Positions 24,390-32,604 of a stretch of DNA of 43,824 nucleotides are shown here, one piece after another (position 1 is the first letter of the stretch; every line of letters begins with the position of its first letter). This DNA is from Methylotenera_A sp036676175. Its GTDB lineage: Bacteria > Pseudomonadota > Gammaproteobacteria > Burkholderiales > Methylophilaceae. Position numbers and translations under genes: made by a program. The notes below the pieces were generated by a model, which saw only the letters and a list, made by a program, of their open reading frames with translations, had not been told where the DNA came from and did no database searches. The stretch is taken from contig JAKFDL010000106.1 in the NCBI GenBank assembly GCA_036676175.1, positions 1-43,824 of the forward strand. Reading direction: 5' to 3'.

Positions 24390-25411
24390 TGAATAAAGTC
24401 ACCATCAAAAACAGTGGACACACTTTTCATGTGCGTCCCAGTCAAACCGTGCTGCAAGCTGCCATTGACGCAGGCATTAACCTGCCTTATGGTTGCCGCA
24501 ACGGTGCCTGTGGGAGCTGTAAAGCTAAACTTATCTCAGGCAAGGTGATGCATAACGATTACCAAGGTAGCGCCATGAGCAACGCAGAACTTGCTGCTGG
24601 CAATGCGCTATTGTGTTGCGCCATGGCGTTGGAAGATTTAACCATTGAATGCCGTGAAGTGGGCGGCTTAGCAGGCATTAAACCACGTATTTTGCCCGCA
24701 CGCGTCGCCAAAAAAGAGCAACTTGCGCATGATGTTGTCGCTTTACACCTACAATTGCCAGCAAGTGAGCGCTTACAATTTAAAGCAGGCCAGTACATTG
24801 AGTTTATTTTAAAAGATGGTAAGCGCCGTGCATTTTCTATCGCTAATGCGCAGCATGATGCGGAGTTTTTACAGCTACATATTCGCGTGATACCAGGTGG
24901 TGTGTTTAGTGAATATGTGGCCAACGAGTTAGTAGAAAAAGCCATTTTACGCATCGAAGCGCCTTTTGGTACTTTTTTTCTGCGCGAGGATTCAAACAAG
25001 CCAATAATTTTGGTGGCCGGCGGCACGGGCTTTGCGCCTGTCAAAGGCATCATCGAACACATACTATTTAATAATATTCAGCGCGATATTATTTTGTATC
25101 GTGGCGCGCGTCAGGTACAAGATTTATATATGCATGAGCTATGCGAAAAGTGGGCAGAATTCACGCCGCATTTAACGTATATTCCCGTGATTTCAGAGCC
25201 ACAAGACGGTACTTGGCAAGGCCGGGTAGGTTTAGTGCATGAGGCTGTATTGGCAGACATTGAAGATCTGGCTGGCTACCAAGCCTATGTGTGCGGTGCA
25301 CCAGGCATGTGTGAAGTTGCGCATGCCAGTTTTGTGCAGCAAGGTTTGTTGGCAGATGACTTTTTCAGTGATGCATTTACGTTTGCGAATCCAACACCAA
25401 AGCCAGCATAG
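24389..25411 (+). CDS. 2Fe-2S flavin oxidoreductase (AscD/phenol hydroxylase reductase type)
   Basis: A 340-residue electron-transfer reductase. The N-terminal plant-type ferredoxin domain has the ligands Cys36, Cys41, Cys44 (CRNGACGSC) and Cys76. Next come an FAD-binding beta-barrel with RAFSIAN and an NAD(P)-binding domain with VAGGTGFAPVKG and VCGAPGMCE. Such proteins pass electrons from NAD(P)H to oxygenases or dehydratases; homologues are often labelled CDP-6-deoxy-delta-3,4-glucoseen reductase. No sugar genes are nearby, so that label should not be taken literally. Its last 35 bases overlap the end of convergent hemD. Confidence 0.88.
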   Translation: MNKVTIKNSGHTFHVRPSQTVLQAAIDAGINLPYGCRNGACGSCKAKLISGKVMHNDYQGSAMSNAELAAGNALLCCAMALEDLTIECREVGGLAGIKPRILPARVAKKEQLAHDVVALHLQLPASERLQFKAGQYIEFILKDGKRRAFSIANAQHDAEFLQLHIRVIPGGVFSEYVANELVEKAILRIEAPFGTFFLREDSNKPIILVAGGTGFAPVKGIIEHILFNNIQRDIILYRGARQVQDLYMHELCEKWAEFTPHLTYIPVISEPQDGTWQGRVGLVHEAVLADIEDLAGYQAYVCGAPGMCEVAHASFVQQGLLADDFFSDAFTFANPTPKPA

Positions 25412-26138
25412 CTTCATCGCCAGGGCCGTTTGCTATGGCTACTTTTAAACCCCTCTGTAGAGGCACTTCTGCAATTCTGGCGTGGTTTACAAACAAGGTG
25501 ATATTTTTCAACCACTCAGAATCGTCCGCTAAATCCAGCAAATGGCGCATGGCCTCAGAACTGGTTATGACAATGCCATGCAGCCTATTTTTGCTATAAA
25601 GCTGCGCCAATAAATCACAGTTGATTTGTGGGTTAGTACGTCGGTAGCATTCGGCAAAAGTTACTTGTGCACCGTGTTCTCTGAGTGTTTCTGCTAATAC
25701 ATCGCGGCCACCCACGCCACGCACCAGCAGTATTTTTTTGCCAGTTACCTGGTTCAATTCTGGCAATGCGAGTAAAGACTCACTATCAAAACTATCTTTA
25801 GGTATTAGGATTTCTTCAACGCCAAAAGCTTTTAATTCACCGGCGGTGACAGGACCGATGGCAGCAAACTGTAGATTGCTTGGGATGCCAAGTTTCAGCA
25901 ACCGTGGCATGGCGTGTTGTACAGCGTTGCTGCTAATAAAAATGGCCCAATCATACTCTGCAATATCTTTAATTACAGTTTCAAATTGGCTGTAATCGCT
26001 CAGTGCTGTAATTTCAATGAGAGGGAATAAAATGGGTGTACCGCCAGCTTCGGTAATCAGCGCGGAGAGTTTTTTGGCTTGGTCCACTGGTCGCGTAATC
26101 GCGATACCTAGATTTTCCAGCGGTTTATTTATGGCCAT
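25377..26138 (-). CDS. hemD: Uroporphyrinogen-III synthase
   Basis: Closes and inverts ring D of hydroxymethylbilane to give uroporphyrinogen III (haem, sirohaem and B12 pathways). The 253 residues fit the poorly conserved HemD family: an N-terminal ITRPVDQAKKLSALI, GGTPILFPLIEI, a mid-protein ISSNAVQ, and C-terminal ITSSEAMRHLLDL. Assignment is reinforced by the 14-base overlap with upstream hemC. Its 3' end overlaps the convergent reductase gene. Confidence 0.94.
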   Translation of the reverse strand: MAINKPLENLGIAITRPVDQAKKLSALITEAGGTPILFPLIEITALSDYSQFETVIKDIAEYDWAIFISSNAVQHAMPRLLKLGIPSNLQFAAIGPVTAGELKAFGVEEILIPKDSFDSESLLALPELNQVTGKKILLVRGVGGRDVLAETLREHGAQVTFAECYRRTNPQINCDLLAQLYSKNRLHGIVITSSEAMRHLLDLADDSEWLKNITLFVNHARIAEVPLQRGLKVAIANGPGDEAMLALVLDSQT

Positions 26139-27063
26139 CTAAAGCAGCCAAAATTTTATCCGCACCACGTGCTACCAGTTTTGCAGCGAGCGCTTTACCT
26201 ACCGCTTCAGCATCGACTGTTGAGCCAGATATCTGTTCACGCAGCATTTGTGTGCCATCGACGCTTGCCACAAAGCCAGTCATATTAATATTGTCACCAT
26301 CACGCAGTGCATAAGCACCAAGCGGCACAGTACAACTGCCTGCTAAAGCACGACTAAAGCCACGTTCGGCTTCAACGCAAATTTGGGTATCTATATGATT
26401 TAATGGCGCGAGAATCTCGATTAAGTCTGTACGATTTGCGTTTATTTCAATGCCTAGTGCACCTTGCCCAACGGCAGGAATGCTATCGATTGGCGAAATA
26501 AAATCGCGAATACGCTCACTCAACCCTAATCGAATTAAGCCCGCAGCAGCTAAAATAATCGCTGCATATTGACCTTCATCCAGTTTGCGCAAGCGTGTTT
26601 GCACGTTACCGCGTAGCGATTCTATTTTTAGATGTGGAAAGCGATGTTGCAACTGGCTTTGGCGGCGTAAGCTGGAAGTGCCGACAATACTGCCGTGCGG
26701 CAAGGCTTGCAAATTAGCGAGATTGTTCGATACAAACGCATCACGCGCGTCCTCCCTTTCAGCTGTCGCTACGAGCATGAAGCCGTCGGGTAGGTTCATT
26801 GGCACATCTTTCATGCTATGCACGGCTAAATCTGCGCTACCATCAGCTAGCGCCATTTCAAGTTCTTTTACAAATAGACCTTTGCCACCAATGCGTGATA
26901 GCGGTGAGTCCAGAATTTGGTCGCCTGTGGTGGTCATCCCTAGAATTTGCACATCGCAAGCCGGGTATAGAGATTGCAAGCGCGCTTGAATATGGTTGGC
27001 CTGCCACATGGCCAGTGCGCTTTCGCGAGAGGCGATAACGAGTTTTTTGGGTGAGGTTGTCAT
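26125..27063 (-). CDS. hemC: Porphobilinogen deaminase (hydroxymethylbilane synthase)
   Basis: Joins four porphobilinogens into hydroxymethylbilane. The 312 residues include VIASRESALAMWQANHI, SMKDVPMNLPDGF, GTSSLRRQSQL, LRGNVQTRLRKLD and the cofactor-binding Cys244 in ALAGSCTVPLGAY. The ATG at 27061-27063 has no clear Shine-Dalgarno sequence. A -10-like TAAAAT (27071-27076, minus strand) lies so close that the message may be nearly leaderless. An 11-bp repeat array starts 24 bases upstream. Confidence 0.97.
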   Translation of the reverse strand: MTTSPKKLVIASRESALAMWQANHIQARLQSLYPACDVQILGMTTTGDQILDSPLSRIGGKGLFVKELEMALADGSADLAVHSMKDVPMNLPDGFMLVATAEREDARDAFVSNNLANLQALPHGSIVGTSSLRRQSQLQHRFPHLKIESLRGNVQTRLRKLDEGQYAAIILAAAGLIRLGLSERIRDFISPIDSIPAVGQGALGIEINANRTDLIEILAPLNHIDTQICVEAERGFSRALAGSCTVPLGAYALRDGDNINMTGFVASVDGTQMLREQISGSTVDAEAVGKALAAKLVARGADKILAALDGHK

Positions 27064-27087
27064 GCCAGTAATTTTATCACAGCACTA

Positions 27088-27142
27088 TTTTGATTCCTGT
27101 TTGATTCATGTTTCATTCGTATTTAATTGGTGTTTAATTCAT
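27088..27142. repeat. Five tandem imperfect 11-bp repeats upstream of hemC
   Basis: Five contiguous 11-base units are TTTTGATTCCT, GTTTGATTCAT, GTTTCATTCGT, ATTTAATTGGT and GTTTAATTCAT (plus strand), with approximate consensus GTTTnATTCaT. The period of one helical turn, and the position next to the hemC promoter, suggest an array of transcription-factor sites. Confidence 0.75.
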
Positions 27143-27279
27143 GGTTTTACAATCGCTTGCAAAAAATGTTACATTCTAGGTTAAGCTAAAAGCCACAATC
27201 ACAATAAATAGAACTTATATAAGCTTAAGTCGCAATGATTGACCTAAGGGTTAATTGCACTTAATTTTTAGGAGATGTT

Positions 27280-27954
27280 ATGCAATACCAAATTGATATT
27301 TTTATGAGCTCACTAAACCAATTTTGGCTGCAAATGGTGAATTTTGTGCCCAAATTATTGGCGGTAGTGGTGATTTTATTTGTGGGCTGGTTAGTTGCTA
27401 AACTGGTACGCATCGCGATAAAACGTATCTTAACGCTGATTCAATTTGATAAATTTGCACAAAAATCTGGCCTTGAGGCGTTTATGAACAGTGGCAATTA
27501 TAGCTTCACCATGAGCGGTATCATTAGCCAAGTGATGTATTGGCTGGTGATATTGCTGTTTGTGATTACTGGCGCAAATGCGTTAGAAATGACCGAAGTG
27601 GCTGTTTTACTGCAGCAATTAGCAAGCTATTTGCCGCGCATTATTGTGGCAGTTTTAGTCATCGTGTTCGGTACGCTACTAGCGCGCTTTGTTAATCGCC
27701 TCATATTCGCCTGGCTTTATAGCATCAAGTTTCCACATGCCCTCAGTGTTAGTACTTCAGCAGAATACGGTATACAAATATTCTCGGTATTTGTGGCCTT
27801 AGAGCAGTTAGGTATTGGCATGCAGCTTATTTATTCACTATTTGTCATTGTGTTTGGTGCGTTCTTTTTGGCACTGGCGATTGCATTTGGCTTGGGCGGT
27901 AAAGACTGGGCAGCTAAGGTGATTGAAGACTTAGAAAGAAACAAGAATAAGTAA
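27280..27954 (+). CDS. Conserved TM-helix (PF05552-type) mechanosensitive channel-like membrane protein
   Basis: A 224-residue integral membrane protein. It contains the repeated helix motif of the small-conductance channel-like family: LLAVVVILFVGWLVAKLVRI (about 24-43), a hydrophobic segment at about 77-95, IIVAVLVIVFGTLLARFVNRL (about 120-140) and LFVIVFGAFFLALAIAFGLGG (about 188-208). There is no cytoplasmic MscS beta domain, so it is closer to the CmpX/TM-helix group than to MscS itself. It has a good ribosome-binding site (AGGAG). It sits antiparallel between hemC and algR, splitting what is a contiguous algZ-algR-hemC-hemD block in relatives such as Pseudomonas. Confidence 0.8.
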   Translation: MQYQIDIFMSSLNQFWLQMVNFVPKLLAVVVILFVGWLVAKLVRIAIKRILTLIQFDKFAQKSGLEAFMNSGNYSFTMSGIISQVMYWLVILLFVITGANALEMTEVAVLLQQLASYLPRIIVAVLVIVFGTLLARFVNRLIFAWLYSIKFPHALSVSTSAEYGIQIFSVFVALEQLGIGMQLIYSLFVIVFGAFFLALAIAFGLGGKDWAAKVIEDLERNKNK

Positions 27955-27970
27955 ACTAAAGTCTAATAAG

Positions 27971-28720
27971 TTAACTTTGTTTAACTAAATGTTGCTGGCG
28001 CCGGCTAATGGCAATGGTTTCAGGGATATATTTGAGTAATGCCACCCATTGCTGTTCGTTGTCATTACTCAGACGTTTTTCGTAACCAGTTATAAATTGC
28101 GGCGCCACCAGACAGTTGCGATGTAGCCTGATAAAGCGTTCGCTAAATTCTGCCTCTAAATGCGTCAACGATTCCTCGATTAAATATTCGCGTTCAGCAG
28201 TGCGCACGGTGATGTATTTAAGCTCCGCGCGTAAATAAATTATGCTTTCAATTGGTACCAGCATTACACGCCCGCGCTCATGTATGCTCAAATGCGTGCG
28301 CGATTTTTTTTGTAAATCTTGTAATGATTTGAGAGACGCCAATTGATTAGGCTGTAGCGCATGCGCCTTATTAATCGCGGTTTGTAGGCGCTCTTGCCGA
28401 ATAGGTTTTAGCAAGTAATCGATGGCGTTTAAATCGAAGGCTTCAATCGCGTAAGCATCAAACGCAGTGGTAAAAATAATGTGCGGCTTATGGTCTAGTT
28501 TTTGCGCATGCTGTGCGGCTTCAATACCATCCATCACCGGCATGCGAATATCCAGCAGCAGCACATCCGGCTTGCAGGACTCGGCTAAGTCTATTGCCTC
28601 CTTGCCATTCTTGGCTTCGGCAACGATTTCAATGTGCTCAATATCGCCCAATAAATCGCGCATGCGGTTTCTGGCGGGTGCTTCGTCATCAGCTATTAAA
28701 ATTTTAAGGATTTGCTGCAT
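27971..28720 (-). CDS. algR: LytTR response regulator (AlgR type)
   Basis: A 249-residue response regulator. The receiver domain (1-120) has the phospho-acceptor Asp57 in VLLLDIRMPVMDG. The C-terminal LytTR DNA-binding domain (about 140-245) has RGRVMLVPIESIIYLRAELKY and FIRLHRNCLVAP. It follows the AlgZ-like kinase by two bases. AlgR-type regulators in other proteobacteria control surface attachment and polysaccharide genes; its targets here are unknown. Confidence 0.88.
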   Translation of the reverse strand: MQQILKILIADDEAPARNRMRDLLGDIEHIEIVAEAKNGKEAIDLAESCKPDVLLLDIRMPVMDGIEAAQHAQKLDHKPHIIFTTAFDAYAIEAFDLNAIDYLLKPIRQERLQTAINKAHALQPNQLASLKSLQDLQKKSRTHLSIHERGRVMLVPIESIIYLRAELKYITVRTAEREYLIEESLTHLEAEFSERFIRLHRNCLVAPQFITGYEKRLSNDNEQQWVALLKYIPETIAISRRQQHLVKQS

Positions 28721-28722
28721 GG

Positions 28723-29721
28723 CTAAATAAGTTTAGGTTTTTCTGGCATGCGGATACGTACAAAGTAACGATTGTTCTTGCTTTCAGTTTTGAGTGAGCT
28801 TTCCCAGTCAAAATGGAGTTGTAAACGTTCTTTGATATTTTTCATGGCCATTTTGTTGCCAATATGTTTGTCGTTTTGCGGCGCATACGGGTTGCTGATG
28901 ACAATGTAGAGCTCTTTTAACTTGGTATAAATATTGACCGTAATCTCGCCGCCCTCTGGCAAAGGTTCAATGCCGTGATATACCGCGTTCTCAAGCAAAG
29001 GCTGTAAAATCAATGGCGGTATCATGGCGTCTGATGGCATATCGTCAATCTGCCAAGTGATTTTTAACCGATCTTCCAGGCGTAATTTTTCCAGATCTAA
29101 ATATTTGTGGCACAAGCTAATTTCTTCTGCCAGTGGTACCAATTCGCGATTTTCACTCATGAGTACCCGAAATAAATCCGACATGTCTTCCAGCGCAGTC
29201 TCGGCGCGTTTGGGCTGGCTGCGAATCAGCGACAGCACCGCGTTGATGCTATTAAACAAAAAGTGGGGTCGAATGCGCGCTTGCAGTGCTTGTAAACGTG
29301 CCTCGGCAATCGCAGGTGAGTAGGCACGTTCCTGCAAATGAAAGTAGTACAGCACCATTGCACTGACAATGGCAGTTAGCAAGTAGGCACGGAAGGCTGG
29401 TGCCTGTAGGCCAAAGGCTAATAATTGGTCGATAAATATGAACACCAGCCAAGTAAAAGCAATTTCCAATGCCAAAATCAGGGCAACGGCCTGCCAGTAT
29501 TTAAGCCGAATAAACAATGGCTGCGCTACATATAATCCCAACATACTAAGCAATAAGACTGGTTGTACCAATGCCGATAATTGCGCTAGCAAGGGTAAAA
29601 AATCAGCTAAATTCTGGCTAAGTAGAATGGCTGCCATTGTTGCTAATATGTTTACAATGAGCAAAATTCGCAGCTGAATGCCAAGGTTTTGAAAGTTAGG
29701 TAGCCGACTATTTTTGCGCAC
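28723..29721 (-). CDS. algZ: LytS/AlgZ-type sensor histidine kinase
   Basis: A 332-residue membrane kinase. Four or so hydrophobic segments fill the first 130 residues, followed by the His_kinase (PF06580) domain with phospho-acceptor His153 in ARIRPHFLFNSINA and the degenerate ATPase motif PPLILQPLLENAVYHGI. The start is GTG at 29719-29721, without an obvious ribosome-binding site; the next Met (residue 28) would cut the first helix. It is paired with the LytTR regulator and divergent from argH, the arrangement also seen in Pseudomonas. Confidence 0.88.
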   Translation of the reverse strand: MRKNSRLPNFQNLGIQLRILLIVNILATMAAILLSQNLADFLPLLAQLSALVQPVLLLSMLGLYVAQPLFIRLKYWQAVALILALEIAFTWLVFIFIDQLLAFGLQAPAFRAYLLTAIVSAMVLYYFHLQERAYSPAIAEARLQALQARIRPHFLFNSINAVLSLIRSQPKRAETALEDMSDLFRVLMSENRELVPLAEEISLCHKYLDLEKLRLEDRLKITWQIDDMPSDAMIPPLILQPLLENAVYHGIEPLPEGGEITVNIYTKLKELYIVISNPYAPQNDKHIGNKMAMKNIKERLQLHFDWESSLKTESKNNRYFVRIRMPEKPKLI

Positions 29722-29819
29722 AGCGTATACTTGGTTATAATATTGCGTTAAGTATATTATTATTAACGTAATTTTTACAATTAAACATTCAAATTAAAGC
29801 GACTATAAAGTGAAACAGC

Positions 29820-31217
29820 GTGTCAAATAATTCATTAGATAATAAACAAAAAAGTTGGTCTGGACGCTTCAGCGAACCCGTGGCGGAACTGGTTAAAAAA
29901 TACACTGCATCGGTCAATTTTGATAAACGCTTGGCTGAATTCGATATTCAGGGATCGCTTGCCCACGCACACATGCTGGGTCAACAAGGCATCATTGAAA
30001 AAAATGATGTTGCTGCAATTGAAAAGGGTTTAGCCGAAATTTTGGCCGAGATTCAAGCGGGCACGTTTGAATGGTTGTTAGATTTAGAAGACGTGCATTT
30101 GAATATAGAAAAACGCCTGACAGATAAAATTGGTGATGCAGGTAAGCGCTTACATACCGGCCGCTCCAGGAACGATCAGGTAGCAACCGATATACGGTTG
30201 TGGTTGCGCGCCACTGTTGATGATGTATTGGCGGGGATTAAAAATCTGCAACTGAGTATTTTAGATTTAGCCGAACAGCATGTTGATACCATCATGCCGG
30301 GCTTCACGCACCTGCAAGTCGCGCAGCCCGTTACCTTTGGCCACCATTTAATGGCTTATTTTGAGATGTTGAAGCGTGATGCCGCACGCTTTGCAGATTG
30401 CAGAAAACGTATCAATTATTTGCCACTGGGTGCTGCCGCGCTAGCTGGCACCAGTTACCCGATTGATCGCGACTTGGTTGCGAAAACCCTGGGGTTTGAT
30501 GCTGTCTGTGAAAACTCGCTCGATGCCGTTTCCGATAGGGATTTTGCCATTGAATTTAGCGCCGCAAGTGCTATTTTGATGACGCATTTATCGCGTTTTT
30601 CTGAAGAGTTGATTTTGTGGTCTAGTCCAAGATTTGCATTCATTGATATTGCCGACCGGTTTTGCACTGGCTCATCCATCATGCCGCAAAAAAAGAACCC
30701 GGATGTCCCAGAACTGGTGCGTGGTAAAACCGGGCGGGTGAACGGTCATTTGGTGGCTTTGTTGACCCTAATGAAAGGTCAGCCACTGGCCTACAATAAG
30801 GATAATCAAGAAGATAAAGAACCGCTCTTTGATACGGCGGATACAGTGTTGGTAACGCTGGCGATTTATGCTGACATGTTGCGCGGCATTGCTGTAAATA
30901 AAAGCAATATGCGTCAAGCTGCACTGGAGGGCTTTGCCACCGCCACCGATTTAGCTGATTATCTGGTGAAAAAAGGCATGCCGTTTCGGGATGCGCACGA
31001 AGTGGTAGCGCTGGCAGTGAAGCACGGCGTGCAACAAGGCTGTGATTTGGCTGATTTACCGTTGAGTGATTTGCAAAAATTTAGCAGCATGATTAACGAC
31101 GATGTCTATCAAGTACTGACGCTGGAGGGCTCGCTGGCAAGCCGCAACCATATTGGCGGCACAGCACCTAGCCAAGTAAGGCAGGCTATTTTGCGTGGGC
31201 GTAAATTGCTAAGTTAA
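29820..31217 (+). CDS. argH: Argininosuccinate lyase
   Basis: Last step of arginine synthesis, splitting argininosuccinate into arginine and fumarate. It has 465 residues. Fumarase-superfamily motifs are HTGRSRNDQVATD, MPGFTHLQVAQPVTFGHH and the signature loop GSSIMPQKKNPD. The start is GTG (GTG-TCA-AAT), since the conserved KSWSGRF follows within 20 residues. It is divergent from the sensor kinase gene. Confidence 0.97.
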   Translation: MSNNSLDNKQKSWSGRFSEPVAELVKKYTASVNFDKRLAEFDIQGSLAHAHMLGQQGIIEKNDVAAIEKGLAEILAEIQAGTFEWLLDLEDVHLNIEKRLTDKIGDAGKRLHTGRSRNDQVATDIRLWLRATVDDVLAGIKNLQLSILDLAEQHVDTIMPGFTHLQVAQPVTFGHHLMAYFEMLKRDAARFADCRKRINYLPLGAAALAGTSYPIDRDLVAKTLGFDAVCENSLDAVSDRDFAIEFSAASAILMTHLSRFSEELILWSSPRFAFIDIADRFCTGSSIMPQKKNPDVPELVRGKTGRVNGHLVALLTLMKGQPLAYNKDNQEDKEPLFDTADTVLVTLAIYADMLRGIAVNKSNMRQAALEGFATATDLADYLVKKGMPFRDAHEVVALAVKHGVQQGCDLADLPLSDLQKFSSMINDDVYQVLTLEGSLASRNHIGGTAPSQVRQAILRGRKLLS

Positions 31218-31223
31218 CTTATC

Positions 31224-32594
31224 TTGAAGCGTACTTTTCATCTGGTTATGTTGCTGGTGTTTGCCTTAGGCAGCAGTTACCTAGCGAGTGCAGAAGACGC
31301 TGTACTTTTTGATCAGTCGGCATTTAGCAACGATGCGCCAGATGCAAGCAGCATGACTTGGCCGCTGTTACCAGGCGAGAATGTACGGAGCCTTGCGCAC
31401 TTGTTTTATCCAGACAATAAAGCGATGCAACAGCAATTTCTGGCTAAGACTTTGCGTTTAAATGCAGATACCCAACCTGCTCTAAAGGCCACAACAAGCT
31501 TTGATACACTCACTTTTCTGGTAATTCCCACACTTAAATCACTTTCTGTAAGCACAGCAAAAGCCAGCAAAAAATCCAGCAAACAATCGTTGAAAATGAG
31601 CTATGGCCTAAAACAAACAACCGAAGTGCTGCCACAAAAACTCACGCAAGCGTATGAAGAATTAGTGAGTAGAAATGCTTTTTTAAAAGAGCAGTTAGCT
31701 AAGTTAAACGAAAAAATTATACTTTTACAAAGCAAATTGGATGCGCTGAAATTAGCCTACGACAAGACGCTTAAGTTGCCCAAAGCCGACATACCTGATG
31801 GTGAGCAATTAGCGGGTAAAAAAGTGTTTAAAAACTTAAATAAAAAAATTAACCAAGCGCCGATAGCGGAGCCAGTGCACAATCAGCCAACTGATACTTC
31901 TTTTTTAGATAGTGTGGGCTTGGTAAAGACAATTGCCGTTCTAGCAGCTTTATTATTGCTTAGCGCATTGATTTTTATTTTGAAAAAATATCGCGAGCGT
32001 ACGTTTGAAACACAGCGCTTTACAGGCGACCATGTGCAACCCACTGTGACCGATTTCAGTGGCCGTTTTGAGGAAAAAGGCATTACTCCACAAGGAGAAA
32101 ACCCAGCAGTTACACAGCAAGTGAAAGTGGCTAGGGAAGTAGAAACCAGGCTAGGACCAGCGCTTGAAGAGGCCAAGCTGTTGATAAGTGTTAACCGTGC
32201 CACCGATGCAATCGCGCACTTAAAAGCGGCAATTGCCTCTCAGCCAAAAGCTTCCATCAGCCACTGGTTATATTTGCTGGAAGTCTTTAGAAAATTTAAT
32301 ATGAAAGAAGATTTTGAGCAATATGCTGAGCGCTTGCATCAAACATTTAATGTGATGACGCCTGTATGGCAAGAAAAATCAGTTGAAATTTATATTCCAC
32401 AAAGCCTTGAAGAGTTTCCACATATTATGGAGCAGCTATATGGTGTATGGCCTGGAGAGTTGGCTAATGTCTATTTGCGCAGCCTGATGACGGATAATCG
32501 TGGTGGCGATCGTGCCGGCTTCGGCAAAGAAGTCCTGGAAGAGGTTTTAATACTGATTACATTACTTGATACTCTAAAAGAGATACCGAACTAG
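31224..32594 (+). CDS. FimV-like single-pass membrane protein of unknown function
   Basis: A 456-residue protein beginning seven bases after argH. It has an N-terminal signal peptide (cleavage likely near SYLASAED, residues 20-26) and a segment at about 44-95 with a LysM-like flavour (WPLLPGENVRSLAHLFYPDN, then FLVIPTLKSL). A lysine/leucine-rich coiled coil follows at about 135-185, one transmembrane helix at about 232-251 (VKTIAVLAALLLLSALIFIL), and a C-terminal cytoplasmic helical part with a TPR-like stretch (IAHLKAAIASQPKASISHW). The architecture recalls FimV/TspA-type polar or pilus-associated proteins, but I see no diagnostic signature. The start is TTG at 31224; the alternative ATG at 31248 weakens the signal peptide. 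Confidence 0.65.
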   Translation: MKRTFHLVMLLVFALGSSYLASAEDAVLFDQSAFSNDAPDASSMTWPLLPGENVRSLAHLFYPDNKAMQQQFLAKTLRLNADTQPALKATTSFDTLTFLVIPTLKSLSVSTAKASKKSSKQSLKMSYGLKQTTEVLPQKLTQAYEELVSRNAFLKEQLAKLNEKIILLQSKLDALKLAYDKTLKLPKADIPDGEQLAGKKVFKNLNKKINQAPIAEPVHNQPTDTSFLDSVGLVKTIAVLAALLLLSALIFILKKYRERTFETQRFTGDHVQPTVTDFSGRFEEKGITPQGENPAVTQQVKVAREVETRLGPALEEAKLLISVNRATDAIAHLKAAIASQPKASISHWLYLLEVFRKFNMKEDFEQYAERLHQTFNVMTPVWQEKSVEIYIPQSLEEFPHIMEQLYGVWPGELANVYLRSLMTDNRGGDRAGFGKEVLEEVLILITLLDTLKEIPN

Positions 32595-32604
32595 CTTCAG
32601 AAAA

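Noticed and set aside
24389..25411. Reading the reductase as a true CDP-6-deoxyglucoseen reductase in sugar synthesis
   Set aside because: Domain order fits, but no deoxysugar or lipopolysaccharide genes are near; the substrate cannot be assigned.
27064..27279. tRNA or small RNA in the gap upstream of hemC
   Set aside because: No cloverleaf or stable GC-rich structure; the gap is explained by the repeat array and promoters.
29779..29798. Two AATTAAA copies in the algZ-argH gap as a third 11-bp array
   Set aside because: The spacing is 13, not 11, and there are only two copies; kept only as a note in the hemC array finding.
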